Assembly: GCA_036936605.1 (NCBI GenBank)
Contig: JAUPFV010000002.1
Span: 315,658,893-315,722,892 of the forward strand
Reading direction: 5' to 3'
Source of the DNA: Limnanthes douglasii subsp. nivea
Lineage: Eukaryota; Streptophyta; Magnoliopsida; Brassicales; Limnanthaceae
Length of the DNA: 64,000 nucleotides
In this document: one piece after another, positions 47,359 through 59,648 of the stretch
Position numbering within the stretch: the stretch's first letter is position 1
Layout: every line of letters begins with the position of its first letter
Program-made: the position numbers and the translations under genes
Notes under the pieces: model-generated
The model's input: the letters and a program-made list of their open reading frames with translations, nothing else
Told to the model about the DNA's origin: nothing
Database searches by the model: none

Positions 47359-48531
47359 CTAAGTATATATAAAAAATTTCCCCATGAATAGGTTTGAACA
47401 GTGTCTTAGGCGAAGATAAATGTTTTTTATCTCAAGAAAAACTTGATCACACTGTGGAGACCAATTGAAATCTTTGACATTTCTCAAGACTTGAAAGAAA
47501 TGAGCACATTTGTCTGATGATCTTGAAATAAACCTATTTAGTGCATCCAATAGTTTGGTTAACCTTTGAACTTCTTTACTGCTCTGAGCATGGTATATAT
47601 CTAATAGAGCATTCAGCTGATCTGGGTCAGGTTGAATCCCTTTTTCACTTATGACATAACCCAAGAACTTTCCAAATCGGTCCCTAAAAATGCATTTCTC
47701 AGGGTTTAATTTTAAATTAACTACTTGTAAGTTAAGAAACGTTTCTTGAAGATCACATATGTGCATATCTTCCTCGAGGCTCTTTACCATCAAATCATCG
47801 ATATATACACTTCCATATTCCTACCAATTTGACTAGCAAATGCTTTTTTTACTAACCTTTGATAAGTGGCTCCAGTTTTTTTTAATTTGAATGACATCAC
47901 TTTGTAACAATGAAGTCCTCTATCTGTAATAAAAGTTGTGTGGTCTTGATCATTCAGATTTATTTGTATCTAATTGTACCCTGAAAATGCATCCATGGAG
48001 GATAGTAGCTTGTTTCCAAAGGTGGAGTCCACCAACTGATCTATTCGAGGAAAATAATAAGGATCTTTGGAGCACACTTTATTAAGATCAGTGAAGTCAA
48101 TACACATACGCCACTTTCCATTCTTTTTCTTGACCAAAACAGGGTTGGTACTCCATAATGAGTACTGAGATTCTTTGATGTGGCCTATTTTGGTGAACCG
48201 ATCAACTTCTTGGACAATCACATCTATTTTTTTCTTTAGAGAATGACCTTCTTCTTGGTATAACCGGTCCAGTATCACTTCGTACTAATAACTTATGACA
48301 AATTACTTCAGCATGCACTCTGGTTACATCATCATTGCAACATGAAAATACATGTAGATTATCCGATAAGAAAAACAACAGCCTTTGTTTCAAACTTGGT
48401 GCCAACTTAGTACCAACTTTAACACTTTTTCCCTTGGCCATAGAATGTATGTCAACTTCTTCTATAGGTATTATAACACTACGAGCCTCCATTGGGTCAT
48501 CAATCTTATTCTCATCGGTGGAAGGCTCCAA
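47359..48531 (-). pseudogene. Reverse transcriptase of Gypsy element (b)
   Basis: Three overlapping frames carry the RT motifs in order. VDRFTKIGHIKESQYSLW, NPVLVKKKNGKWRMCIDF and DLNKVCSKDPYYFPRIDQLV come first, then FGNKLLSSMDAFSGYN. The catalytic loop YIDD is at 47794-47808. FGKFLGYVISEKGIQ and CAHFFQVLRNVKDFNW end the domain. Catalytic residues are kept, but at least two frameshifts split it. Confidence 0.9.
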
Positions 48532-48537
48532 TAGTTG

Positions 48538-49152
48538 TTATTCTTTGTTGACTTTAACCGCCTCCAAGGACTTCGAGGCAAGAGCTGTTACATAACATTC
48601 TTTACCTCCCTTTTGACTGCTTCGGACAACACCCACTTGTGCCCCCACATCATATTTTAAAAACCGATGGATAGTAGAGTTTATAGCATGCATCTTGAAG
48701 AGCCAAGATCTCCCAAATATAGCGTTATAAGATGTTGGCCAGTCAACTACAACAAACAACATCTTTACTATCTTCTTGAAAGGCCTTCTGTTTAGTAATA
48801 CCTCCTCCTCAAATTCTCTAATGTCATTTGCCGAACTCCCAGTAAACCCCACAATAATTCTATTTGAATATTGAATAACGGATGAATTTTTCATCTCTTT
48901 ATAGATGTTCAAAAATAATATGTTTGTCGAATTTCCCGTATCAATCAGGATTCGGCGTACATCATTTCCCCCTATTGAAGCCCCTATCACCATGGTGTCT
49001 TTATGAGGCCCAACAATATCCCTTAGGTCCTCCTCATCAAAGACTATGAAAGGAGCTGGAGTTTGGTATAGATATGTGGACATCTTCCCATCCATTTGAG
49101 TAGCCAAACTGCTCACATACCTTTTTCTTGAACAATTTGAAGGTGCAATCAT
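48538..49152 (-). pseudogene. Aspartic protease of Gypsy element (b)
   Basis: One open frame of 204 codons includes FIVFDEEDLRDIVGPHKDT, the active site RILIDTGNSTNILF (D-T-G intact), the flap region, and WPTSYNAIFGRSWLFKMHA. It is the longest unbroken retroviral-type protease in the window and the template by which the fragments at 995 and 19250 were recognised. Confidence 0.9.
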
Positions 49153-49242
49153 AGTATCTCATCCAAATATGGTTAAGGAATCAACATAGCATCTTCTTGT
49201 GTAGACGTTTCAGGGGCTACTGAATGAGTAGTTCGGGGAGTA

Positions 49243-50679
49243 TTAACATTGGATGTCGTATTGTCTGGCCTGCTCCTCCCTTGTTTTTTTAACATAGGCC
49301 CCTAATTTTCCCCTTTCGATGAGATTTTGCACCTCTTGTTTCAAGGTTATGCAATCATAAGCATCATGCCCAATGTCATTATAATATTTACAAAAACAAG
49401 TACTTCGGTTTTCGCTAAGATATTGTAATGCAACCGGCTTTCTAAAGTGTACTTCATTTTTAGTTTTGTCATATATCGTAGCCACACTTTCTCCCCACTC
49501 AGTAAACCATTCAGGTTAAACCCAAGGTCCCCTTTTATTTCTGACTTGCTCGTTCTGGTTCTAGTTGGATTGATTCTGCCTAGGCCGATAAGATCCCTAT
49601 CCAGTTTCCTTCGATTTGTAACCGGACTTGGTATTTGTTTGAGGTGTTGATGTTGTAGTTGTGGATCTGATCTGGCAAGGCACTCTGGATTTATTAGTTT
49701 CTTCAAGATTAATTTGTTTTCCAACTTGATTTAATAATCCTCCAAGGTCATAGCTTTCTTCCGGGTCACAGAATCAGCCAAGTTACTCAGGTTCAAGCCA
49801 CACTTGCGAGAGGCAATTGCAACTTGTTCAAAGAAATCTTCCAACCCATTCTTTGTATTTACAAACCTGCTAATGTATTCATTTAGCGACTCATTTGGTT
49901 CATTGGCACAATGGATGATTGTATCACCATTACCTTTTAGCTCTTTGCTTCCAACGAATTGCCTCCAGAAAACAACCCAAAATATGTCCAAATATTTTAT
50001 AGAACCCTGAAGGAGACTATTATACCATTTGAGGGAACTTCCCTTAAAGGTTTGAGAGAAATCCCTACACAGTAGCCTGTCATCATCGTCAAAGTTCATC
50101 ATAAAGTTTATAAACTGCTCAAGATAGTTGTCCGGATCTTTACTCCTATCATACGTTTCCATCTTGGAACTATCAAATCTTTTAGGAAGATGTTTGGAGA
50201 TTATTTTTAGGACAAAGGTGATTGTATCAAATTTTAGCTACGACTTAACGCAATATTCTCATTCGGAGTAGAAAATATACATGGTTCGGATTAAAAAGCA
50301 AAGGGATCAATCAGCAAATGGTCAATATGTTGATCAGTTGAACCCTTCGTTTTCCCTTCATACTTTTCGAACCTGTCATGTCTATCATTTTTTCTTGAAT
50401 GCTTCTCGGTCGGCCTTATTTCTTCTTTAATCGTCCTTCATCACTGCTAGATGAGACTGACTCTTCAAGCTCTGCATCATTAGAAGAACTGCTTGAAGAT
50501 TCCGACGTGGAACTCTCCATCTGTTTGGATCGATGCGTTTTCTTGAAGGTGAGATGAGTCTTTACGGACTGCTCATTTTCACCGAGATTATCAGTATGGT
50601 GAAGCGCTGACGTACCGGATTTTTCTTTAATTCTTTTTTCTGTTTGTTTTAATGCCCTAACCGCCTTAATTTCAGCCAT
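49243..50679 (-). pseudogene. Gag of Gypsy element (b)
   Basis: The N-terminal Ser/Glu-rich segment (SSTSESSSSSSNDAELEE) lies at 50416-50679. The gag core at 49731-50162 shows NYLEQFINFMMNFDDDDRLL, then SLKWYNSLLQGSIKYL and YISRFVNTKNGLEDFFEQ. The zinc-knuckle segment at 49243-49485 reads CKYYNDIGHDAYDCITLKQE. The pieces are separated by frameshifts and a stop near 50165. Confidence 0.88.
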
Positions 50680-50814
50680 TAATTGATCACGTTCCTCAAT
50701 AGTGTACTCATTATTTTATTTTGTTCCTTCCACCTCTAGAAGTGGAGTATTTTATGTATTTGGATCTATCTGAACTGGTTATTTATTACTGATTTTGAAT
50801 ATGTAATTCAGGCA

Positions 50815-50843
50815 CCATCGTCTCCCACTGTGGTCGCCAATTT
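50815..50843 (-). other. Primer-site region of Gypsy element (b)
   Basis: Directly inside the 5' LTR the minus strand reads ATTGGCGACCACAGTGGGAG. A 'TGGCGACCAC.GTGGG' motif also marks the start of element (a) at 37421, as expected of a conserved primer-binding region. The priming tRNA was not identified. Confidence 0.6.
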
Positions 50844-51197
50844 GGTGTGGATAATTTCGGATCGAAGGGTATTTTGGGAAAGAGTTTTAAGAATTTAATA
50901 TTTAGAGTGAAAAGTAGAGAGATGAAAGAGGTGTGTACTAGCAGTAAATTTTCTCACCCTCATATATGAAAGTAGTTGGGGTATTTATACATGTTTAATG
51001 ACCTGTGGGCATTCCGGGTCAGATCATGGGATTGGGTCAAGTTTCAAAATCCATAAGCCCAAGATAGGAAAAGACTAACAACCAGCTGAGTCACGTTCCA
51101 CTTGGTTGTGTTGTTCGGTGGAGCATGGTACTAAATATATCCAAACTTCCCTTTGGATATATACAATAGTTAGTGTCAAATAAAACCAACCTCATCA
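50844..51197 (-). repeat. 5' LTR of Gypsy element (b)
   Basis: Plus-strand view starts TGGTGTGGATAA and ends CCTCATCA, so the LTR itself runs TGATGAGG to CACACCA. A 'ggggtatttatac' core is shared with the LTRs at 59311 and 58538. Length is about 354 bp. The 3' partner is missing. Confidence 0.78.
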
Positions 51198-54100
51198 GGG
51201 TAAACCCTCAGTATGATGTAATAGCCTACAAAACAATGCCAGAAGGTAAAACACGCAAGATGACAGACTCAAACCAAGAAAGCGTTTATAGAGGGGGTCG
51301 ATCGCATGACATTTTGGTCACAAGCTCATCTACTCCACTGACTCGACTATCCCATTTGGGGTCAATCGTGCATTTTTTTATTGTTAACCATAAGGGTTTG
51401 ATATAAAACACTTTAATCTTTCGCTAAAATGGTACCGAACAACGGACTTAAAATACTTAAACTTGTCAATAACTTCCAACTATGATGAACATTGATCCAA
51501 AAGATATATATGAACAATATGTATTATATTACTCATATGTACATAAGAATCTTTTACAAATAACATTCAATTGTCTAAAGTATTATATTTATTTGTATGT
51601 ATCTACTTTTATTTTAATTGTTTTGTTTTTTATTGATATATGCAACACTTATATAAATATTCATATTCGTTAAGAGGTTTATTATCATCTAATACTAGCT
51701 TGTCAACCTTATTGTTTTTATAGATTTGACTTGAAATCTTATGGAAAAAGTGTATTTACTTGTCCTACTATTTAAGTTTATTTTACTATATGAGACATAA
51801 ATATGTATAGCATCATTACAAAATATAATTATATGGTATACACCTTATCCATTTTTCAAATCCTTTTTTTATGCATCAACATTGTTTGTAAAGAGTATTT
51901 ACCGTTACTTATTTTTTGGTAATTTAATGTATCTTTATAATAATAAAAACTATAACTATTTAAACTGTATCAATCCATCAAGAGTCACTAATAACTAAAA
52001 TAAATTAAAATGAGGTACATACTAAATATGTGAAAGAACTTTCTTGGTCGAGTTAAGTCTCAAACTTCTCATAGTCTGTTTGAATGTTTCCCATATCTTT
52101 CAAGAAAAAAAATCATAATTGGTGTTAAAATTTACTTAACATTCTTAAGTTCTAAAACTTAGTACAATTAAATTATCATTCATGTTTATTTGTATTTTCT
52201 TTAGATATTTTTGCTATGAAAATATCTTTTTTTCTTGTAATTTTTTTACGATAACTTTGACAACAAATAAATAATCTCATCATAACTGAACTAAGACGGA
52301 AACATATGAAATGTATAGTTAATATTGACGACCTCGTAAAAGGTTATCTAAAATATAAACTATGAAAATTGACCATATAATAGACTTATAACTTATTATC
52401 CTCGTAAATTTCATATTTACACTTTGATCTTGTTAACACTTTGATCTCTTCCATTTTTCATATTTAACAAACTTGGACAAATTCGAAAAATTAAAGTTGG
52501 TGAGGTACATGGTCGTCTCGTTACTTATTGAGCCTTATTGATGCTCTTGATGACTTGCATTAGGTCACTTACTTGGTGAGCTAGATCTTCCATCCTCTCG
52601 TTGGTAAATACGATCGGGTAATCGTCCTTATCATCATTGTAAGTTGTATGGCTGACACATTTTGTCCGGTTGTTGACATTTTTCCTAATCTCAAGCTCTT
52701 GGTGCTGAAAATAGGCAAAGGCGATTCAATTTAGCTGGTTAATATGATGGTTTATTTTGTTCCCGATAACATAACCAAAATGGTGAGGTAAAATCTCACC
52801 AAAAAAGTTTAAGTTGAAACATAAAATGTGAACAAGATCGAATAGGCAAACATGATATCAACTTGATAAAATTTATAAATAATACTTGTATTTATTTTGT
52901 AAAGAGGATTAAAATTACAATAACTCTTTTTTCACTATTATTTCTCTCTAACTTTAATCATTCTATAAAAGGGATCTATGGCTCTTTATATTGTAATCTT
53001 CATATGAAAAAACCTGAGGTGGATGTCTTCATATTGGTGCAGCCTTTTCTTGCTTTTTGGGTGCTTTGTAAGAGCAAGGTATGTCCTTATGGTTATAGCA
53101 TTGTATGTTGTAGGGTATTTTATTTGTGTGGTGTTAGACACGGTTTTTGTACTTGCCACACGGTTTTTATACACTTAGCGACGTTGGAAGTGGGAGATTT
53201 ATTGATGGCTATAACAAATTCTAAGTGTTAATAATTTGTTGTCATGTACGTTGTTTGTGGATTTTGATTACTGGCCCGGGATCCAATCCTTTTTTAGGCA
53301 AGAGATATTGTGTATCGATAGACTTTAGTAATTGAGTGCATAACATTTTGCGTCGATGGACTTTAGAACATGAGGTACGACCAGTTAGTACATGTCCATT
53401 TAGTCAGGTCCCGTTGTGGCTGGTTACACAAGTATGAGTAGCTAGAAGTTGGAACAGCTGGATGCGTACACAACCAGGTTGGTCTGGTCACACATGTATG
53501 CGGGACCAGATTGGTTTGGTCTCGGCCATATGGAATTCTAGTCGTGCATACATGTGCGATCAGATGATACCTGACGATATGGTGTGGTATTATTACACTT
53601 GGTCACGCAAATATGCACGATCAAGTGCTAGAAATTTTGGTCACATATATATGCACGACCAGACACAAGATGCTTGGTTGTGTCGTGTTGCACATCCAAG
53701 CACATTGGGACTGGGTTGCTTTGCCAATCCTTTTTTGTCGTGTGATGTTGCACGACAAGGTTTATTGGTTTATTGGTTACCTAGTTTACCTATTATTATT
53801 TTTGTATCGTATCACCGCCTATATGCGCAAACAAAACTCGGAGCAAAGTTGGTTATTGGCTAAGCTTGGTGGCCGCGTCCATAGACGCGACCAAGACTCT
53901 GAGATGTCTTTGACATGACATTAACTTCTGGCCATGCTATAGTGCACGACCATGTTCAATCAATAACTTGGACATAAGGCTAGGTTGGGCAGCACTTGGC
54001 CATTTGGCCAAGGCGTGGTCCTTCTTGTTCAAGCGAAGCATACAAGCCTTGAGTTTAGATATTTACTTGGATTTATTCGTGTTCCACTTAGATGATATTT

Positions 54101-55414
54101 CAAACTATATCAAAAGTAATGCAAATTTGAAAATCTTACTTGTGACATTAAAATTTACAAGCACTTTAATTATCTCCTTAGAAAATATATTATGATATAG
54201 AATTCCTCATAGATTATTATCAAACTTATACAGTTGGATCTTACCCTCTAGACTATAGTTTTTTATTGTCTGCTTAAAATTTTGAATAAGAAGAAAGGAT
54301 TATCCAATTTGATATTCTCATAGATATCCTAACATACCATATTATATTCCACTTAGATAATCTTATTATGATGAAATTTGATTAACTAAAGGTATAACTA
54401 GAACCTAAATTTAATGTCAATAAATAGTGACATATTATTAAACACTTAATCTTAACTACCAAATAAACCACATAAAGGAATAAATTTTCAATTTTTAAGT
54501 TTGGACATGCATTCATATGAATTAACTCGTCATAATCCTTAGAAAAATACATTTTGACCAGTGCATTATACATTGTTTCTACAGAGAAGTTTTTTAGAAA
54601 AATAATTTTGGTTCACGACGACATATGAAAAATAACCGGACCTTCTTTTGGATCGATTTGAAAATTTTGTGGCATACTTAACCGAAACCTTTTAACACAT
54701 CAATCTAGTTGTATATAAGTATGTGTTGTGTGAACATAATAATGAAATCATACAATGGTTTCTTTACCCTCAAACAAATGTGTACATAATCTTTTTTTGG
54801 GTCGGCTTATGCATACAACTACGATAATTGGTGTAAACCCAAACTATTTTCCTATATGACTTGTCAGTACGGACAATTTAGGTAATTCATTTGAGTCATC
54901 ACTTTAAATTCAAATGATTCATTAAATAAAGTGTTCACATATGAATCGTACTTAAAAGTGTTCTCTCATATAAAAAAGAACTTTTGTTTCACATTTCATC
55001 ACAATATGAACATTTGTAGCAGCTGTTAGGATGTGAGATATCCATAAGAATACTCATATATATATATATATATATATGAATATGAATGTCATTCAAACTC
55101 CAAACCTATAATAAACATCATTGGGCTTGTAATACATCACCCAATACATCCTAAGGTTCAAGTTCTTATGCATTCCAAAGGTCATACATTCTTTTAACAC
55201 TAACATTTTAAAACACATATATTTGGGGAAAACCTAATTGTACATCCTCTAATCGTTGAAACACATATATGGATATTCACATTTATTTTAATCATTCAAT
55301 TCTATAAATTTAAACATACAACCTTGTTGTAATAATAAAAGCAAATATTTTGATGCAATATGAAGTGGTTTTGGATAACATAATAAAAAATGTAATAACA
55401 ATATACTGAAGTGA
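51198..55414. other. AT-rich intergenic region
   Basis: No gene could be supported. Open frames up to 133 codons (for example at 52863 and 53462) lack domains, splice context and codon bias, and one lies over a repeat cluster. An (AT)n run lies at about 55054-55079. Confidence 0.5.
53370..53960. repeat. Degenerate repeats with a palindromic TGGTC...GACCA core
   Basis: The word 'tggtcacatatatatgcacgacca' type (53639 is a clear example) recurs at intervals of about 40-60 bp in diverged forms, such as 'ggtctggtcacacatgtatg', 'ttggtcacgcaaatatgcac' and 'agtgcacgaccatg'. Each is an imperfect inverted repeat. Neither a transposon nor a satellite family could be assigned. Confidence 0.45.
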
Positions 55415-55715
55415 CACTACAGGAAACTAGGCTCGATGCAGTAAAGATATGTGTGTTGCAACAACCAAGATGACTCACTACACCTCCTAAACATTTTAGA
55501 CATAATAATTGCAGTGACCAAAATAAAAATTTTGGTTGATGTGGTGTTGTTGCTTGCTACAATGCCCAATGATTCTAGACATCGTCATTGTGGTGACCAA
55601 AACAAAAGGTTTGGTAGTTGCGGTGATATAACATTGCGATCATTGTCATATTGCAATCCGAAAACCACCGCTGCAACCCGTTACCTTGCTAGAAAAAAGA
55701 ACTCTTATTTTTTTT
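55415..55715. mobile_element. Possible CACTA-type transposon end
   Basis: CACTACAGGAAACTAGGCTC at 55415 resembles a CACTA terminal repeat. It is followed by direct and inverted short repeats ('gtgaccaaaa', 'tttggttg', 'gttgcaacaacc') as in subterminal regions. The opposite end was not found downstream, so it is a truncated end or a chance match. Confidence 0.35.
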
Positions 55716-57660
55716 AAAATTACGCTTCTATAGAATTGGAAATGTTAAGTCTGAAAAACTTTGGTCATGTATTTATTTAGCTTCACATAAAATATGTATT
55801 CATACAAATTAATCCTAAATTTCAACCCATTAAATGTGTAATTATGAAATTCTAAAATTTAAGAAACATATTTAGGTTAATAGTATAAGTAATTAAAGTA
55901 TATAAAGTGGCTCTCATGCTAATTTTTTAATTTTAAACAATTAGAGACTCAATTTACAATCCCCAATACATACTTAATGACTCTATGTCTTAAAAACTTA
56001 TTTAATCAAAATATATATGTGGATGACTTGAATTTATTTTTGATTTTAAGGTGTCGATATAATGATTTTAATTATAGATCTTTCAAGGGTTCGAGAGCAG
56101 TCGCTTTAGGGATTCCTCTTGGAAGAATTAGAAGAATCTTAACTTTTTAATGTGGTAAAGAAACCATTTTAATGTATTGATGTGAAGTTAGAAATTTTTA
56201 GCAAAAAAAATAATTTGTTTTTGTTCTTCCTCTAGCGGTTATAGTACTGAAATATATAGTCGATTTAGCTCATAACTCTTATTATGCTTAATAACATTAT
56301 TATGCAATGATCTTATCGTACGCGCACCATAAAATTTTTTGGACTCATAAAGTCCAATACTTTAATTATTGGATAATAAAACTTCTCACAATAAATATTA
56401 AAAGAATTAGTATTTACATAATATATTTGATTAACCTAGTTGTTTATTAGTAATTATATTAATTGGATTGTATTTTATAATATTTCAGATATTCTAAATA
56501 TAAATTAGATAGATATTTAGACAAAATATATCACACTATTTCATAAGAATTAAACTTTTATTTAAAATATATGATTTTTTATTATTATTGATTTTTTTTA
56601 TTCAAAAATAATAAAATTGGGATATACATTTTTGTTTGATTTACCCATTAATTATTTTCCTTAGAATTTGGCTATAGATATAACTTTATATCTTTTCTCC
56701 GTGTGATAGGATGCGTTATTTTGTTAATTAAAAAAATTAAAAAGTTTTTAATTTTATCTATTGACTTCTTAACTATTTAATTATTTACAAAATTATAGAA
56801 TTAACACTTTCAATCTTCCAAATTTTTTGAAAAACCAAACCAAAACATCATATAACCAATTATATATTCTTTTTTAAAAAAATCAATTTTAAAATCTGAA
56901 AAAGATTAAAACATCATTCTTGAAGAATCTTACTAATAAAAATGATTAATAAAATTTAAAGACAAATGCATCTACGGCTCACTAAAAAAGATACACCTGA
57001 AAAGTTAAAAATATTTACACTAAAAATATTTAAAACCATGGTGTTATTTTTGTTTCAGTGAATAGCAATTTTTGTTCCAAATAAATTTTAAGATACAAAT
57101 GGGAAGCAAATCCAGCTGGTCTATTATAGGATGAAAAGTACTGCACCTAAAAGATTTAAGTTTAAATTTGAGCAAAAAAAAAATACAAAGATGATCATTA
57201 AAAAAATTACATATTAATCTACAAACTCTCAAAATTAGTATTTTGTTTTCCTACAGTATCAAATAATGCTTTGTTTAAATCCCTAATTTGTTGATGTTAT
57301 ATTTTGTTCATCAATCTTTTGAAAATATGCTTTAAACTCGGATGAATTTGAAGATTGTATTATAGTTATTTAAAGTTGAAAAGGATAAATATTTATTAAT
57401 TAATATTATTTAAAATAATTTATTGGCCAAAGCTATTTTTCCATCATAATTATTATTATTTTCATGATTTGAAATTTTTAAAATACTTGAAAGACGTTAT
57501 TACTAGATTACCTTTATTTTGTTTTCAAATTTAACATTACGTGTCATTATTCAAATAGAAAGCCGTACAGTGAAAAAACACATCACTAACCCATTTTTAA
57601 TCCTACGTAATTGATTTTTGCCTCTAAAATTAACCCTAAAACAAAAAAACTTCAGTTTTA
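55716..57660. other. AT-rich intergenic region
   Basis: Nothing recognisable on either strand. Frames are short and A/T-driven. Confidence 0.5.
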
Positions 57661-57684
57661 TTGAAGATTGATTGAGGATTGATC

Positions 57685-57740
57685 ATGGAAAATCAAGAAC
57701 TCATACCAAACCGGAGAACAACACTCAAGCAACGAACAAG
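57685..57740 (+). other. Possible short first exon upstream of the hairpin array
   Basis: An ATG in good context (gatcATGG) opens MENQELIPNRRTTLKQRT and runs to a donor-like AAG|GTAACG. A leader-like 'aaccctaaaac' lies upstream. On the other side of the hairpin array, ATGAGTGAG|GTAAGT occurs on the minus strand (58424-58416), also after an 'aaaccctac' leader. Neither has a visible second exon, so both are weak. Confidence 0.25.
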
Positions 57741-57886
57741 GTAACGAATATGCATATGTTAACTTTGTATTAAGATTATTCTGCATCTCTACTCAAATTT
57801 CGAAATTAAAATAACTTGTTAACAAACGAAACGGTTACAAGGATAACATTCGAAAACAAGTGATTTATTAAAGAAACAGAGGGAAT

Positions 57887-58222
57887 GCATCTGATTCCGA
57901 GTGGCCATCTCGGAATCAGGTGCTTTTTTTTTACAAATTACATCTGATCCCGAGATGGCCACTCGGAATCAGATGTAATTTTTCAAAAAAAATGCACCTG
58001 ATTCCGAGATGGCCACTCAGAATCACCTGCATTTTTTTAACTGAAAAACATGTGATTCTCAGACATCATCTCGGAATTACATGTTTTTCAGTTTAAAAAA
58101 AAGCATGTGATTCCAAAATGGCCTCTCGGAAACACATGCTTCTGTAATCATCTCGAAATTACATGTTTTCAGTTTATAAAAAAACATGTGATTCTGAAAT
58201 GGCCTCTCGGAAACACATGCTT
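57887..58222. repeat. Array of about seven inverted-repeat hairpins
   Basis: Imperfect or perfect palindromes lie side by side with A/T-rich spacers of 10-25 bp: 57887-57923, 57937-57978, 57993-58031, 58041-58091, 58102-58140, a half-unit at 58141-58175, and 58183-58222. The first three have arms like CTGATTCCGAG/CTCGGAATCAG around a TGGCCA-type loop. The later ones have ACATGTGATTC arms. The longest (58041-58091) pairs CTGAAAAACATGT with ACATGTTTTTCAG. All are related versions of one hairpin. No open frame explains them. Confidence 0.85.
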
Positions 58223-58537
58223 TCGTTAAAAAAAAACAAAACGGAATAGAATCATCCAAATGGTCACAAAATCGACCCAAAATCGAAAACATATCGAACC
58301 AAAATCAAAAACCCTAATCAAATCCAAATGTTTGCAGCGCTAAAAACCTTAATCGAACCCTAATATTCTACCAGTTAAGAACCCTAACCTAACCGAACAG
58401 CCGTATCCAACTTACCTCACTCATTGCCTTGCTTGAGTCCTTGGAATTGTAGGGTTTTTTTTCTTTGGAATTGTTACTAGGTAGGTTAATAGAGTGGAGG
58501 AATAAGGTACAAGTAATTTAGAAGGTGGAATAGTTAA

Positions 58538-59147
58538 TGGTGTTCTTGAAAATGAAAGAGGTAGAATAAATGGGTAGAAGGGCAAATGTGTCATTTCTTT
58601 TATGGAGGAAATAATTGATGTGGATAAAAGTAGCCTGGGGGTAGGTTGGTAATTTCAAGTGGAGTTTTAAGGCGGCGTGAGGGTGTTTAACAGTGTTTAA
58701 AGGTGTTTCACAGTGTTTAAAGGTGTTTCACAGTGTTTTAAAGGTGTTTCACAGTGTTTAAAGGTGTTTCACAGTGTTTTAAGGGTGGAGAGAGAATTGT
58801 GCAGCTTGGCAGCAGTTAATTTTTCTTACCCATAGTTAATGCTGGTGGTTGGGCATTTATAGTGTGAAATTTGGGCCCTTATGGGCTTTCGGGTCAAGTT
58901 TAATGGACCCGGGTCATGTTTAAAGACCCATAAGTTTTAAGCAGATGCGCAGGTAGCTTAGTCAGATAGTGTTTAGGTTTTTTAGTACTTTAGTCATAGT
59001 TCGAACTGCCTTAAGTTTACAATGTTTGAAATCATCTGTCCGGTAAAAAAGTCCTATTCGGATTAAATACTTGGAGCCTGTCCGAATTCGCGGGGAGATG
59101 TACTTTGGACTGTCCTTCCGGGGAGCACTTCGAATTCGGACTCATCA
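58538..59147 (-). repeat. LTR-like block related to the Tat family LTRs
   Basis: Plus-strand view begins TGGTGTTC and ends GGACTCATCA, like the LTRs at 50844 and 59311. It shares 'gggtcaagttt' and a 'gggcatttata' core with them. It is longer (about 610 bp), in part through an inserted run of 20-bp repeats. Flanking five-base sequences (gttaa, ataat) do not match, so a clean solo LTR is not proven. Confidence 0.5.
58680..58790. repeat. 20-bp tandem repeats
   Basis: About five units of 'gtgtttcacagtgtttaaag' with one-base length changes. They lie inside the LTR-like block and are absent from the two related LTRs. Confidence 0.92.
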
Positions 59148-59310
59148 ATAATAACATGGGATTTTTTCCAAATCATGGAGGAAATAAAAAAATATAATGG
59201 GGAAATAGCTTCAGCCTAATTTATTATTAACTTTCTAAAATAAAATTCTTCATTTACTAATTCATATTGACATTTATTATTATTTAAATCCAATTAACTT
59301 TATTATTTAT

Positions 59311-59648
59311 TGGTGTAAAGTGTTTTGGATGTTTTGTGGAATTTAATGTCTAGAGTGGTGAGTAGACAGATATTAAGTTGTTTACTAGAAATAAATTCTG
59401 ATTACCCTCATTAATGAAAGTGGTTGGGGTATTTATACTTAATTATTGATCCAAGGGATTATTGGGTCGGATCGTGAAGTTGGGCCAAGTTTAAGGACCC
59501 ATTAGTAATCTGGTTTGAAGTGACCAGTAGCTAGCTTAGTCTACATTTAATATATTTGTCCTGTTCGGAATTTTGTTATAGTGGTCATGGTCCGAATTGC
59601 CCATCGGATTAAGTCTAGACACATTAGCTTAAATATTCGAACTCATCA
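59311..59648 (-). repeat. 3' LTR of Gypsy element (c)
   Basis: Plus-strand view TGGTGTAAAG to GAACTCATCA, about 338 bp. It aligns with 50844-51197 over words such as 'gaaagtggttggggtattta' and 'gggtcggatcgtgaa'. The region 59649-60095, between it and the antisense ORF, is non-coding and probably holds that gene's promoter and leader. Confidence 0.75.

Larger units (their letters stand above)
44110..51197 (-). mobile_element. Ty3/gypsy Tat-type element (b), 3' end missing
   Basis: Minus strand: a 5' LTR (50844-51197), primer site, gag, protease, RT, RNase H, second RNase H and integrase, then an antisense ORF on the plus strand. It is the best preserved of the three relatives, with long frames and the YIDD and protease sites kept. 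It still has frameshifts, and the 3' LTR is absent because it ends at the tail-to-tail junction with (a) near 44110. Confidence 0.9.

Noticed and set aside
53462..53863. 133-codon plus-strand frame
   Set aside because: It lies across the palindromic repeat cluster, and its composition follows those repeats rather than any protein family.
55415..57660. A complete CACTA transposon
   Set aside because: Only one CACTA-like end is visible; no inverted partner end or transposase was found downstream.
57887..58222. CRISPR array
   Set aside because: The units are hairpins with diverged arms and A/T spacers in a plant genome, not identical direct repeats with unique spacers.
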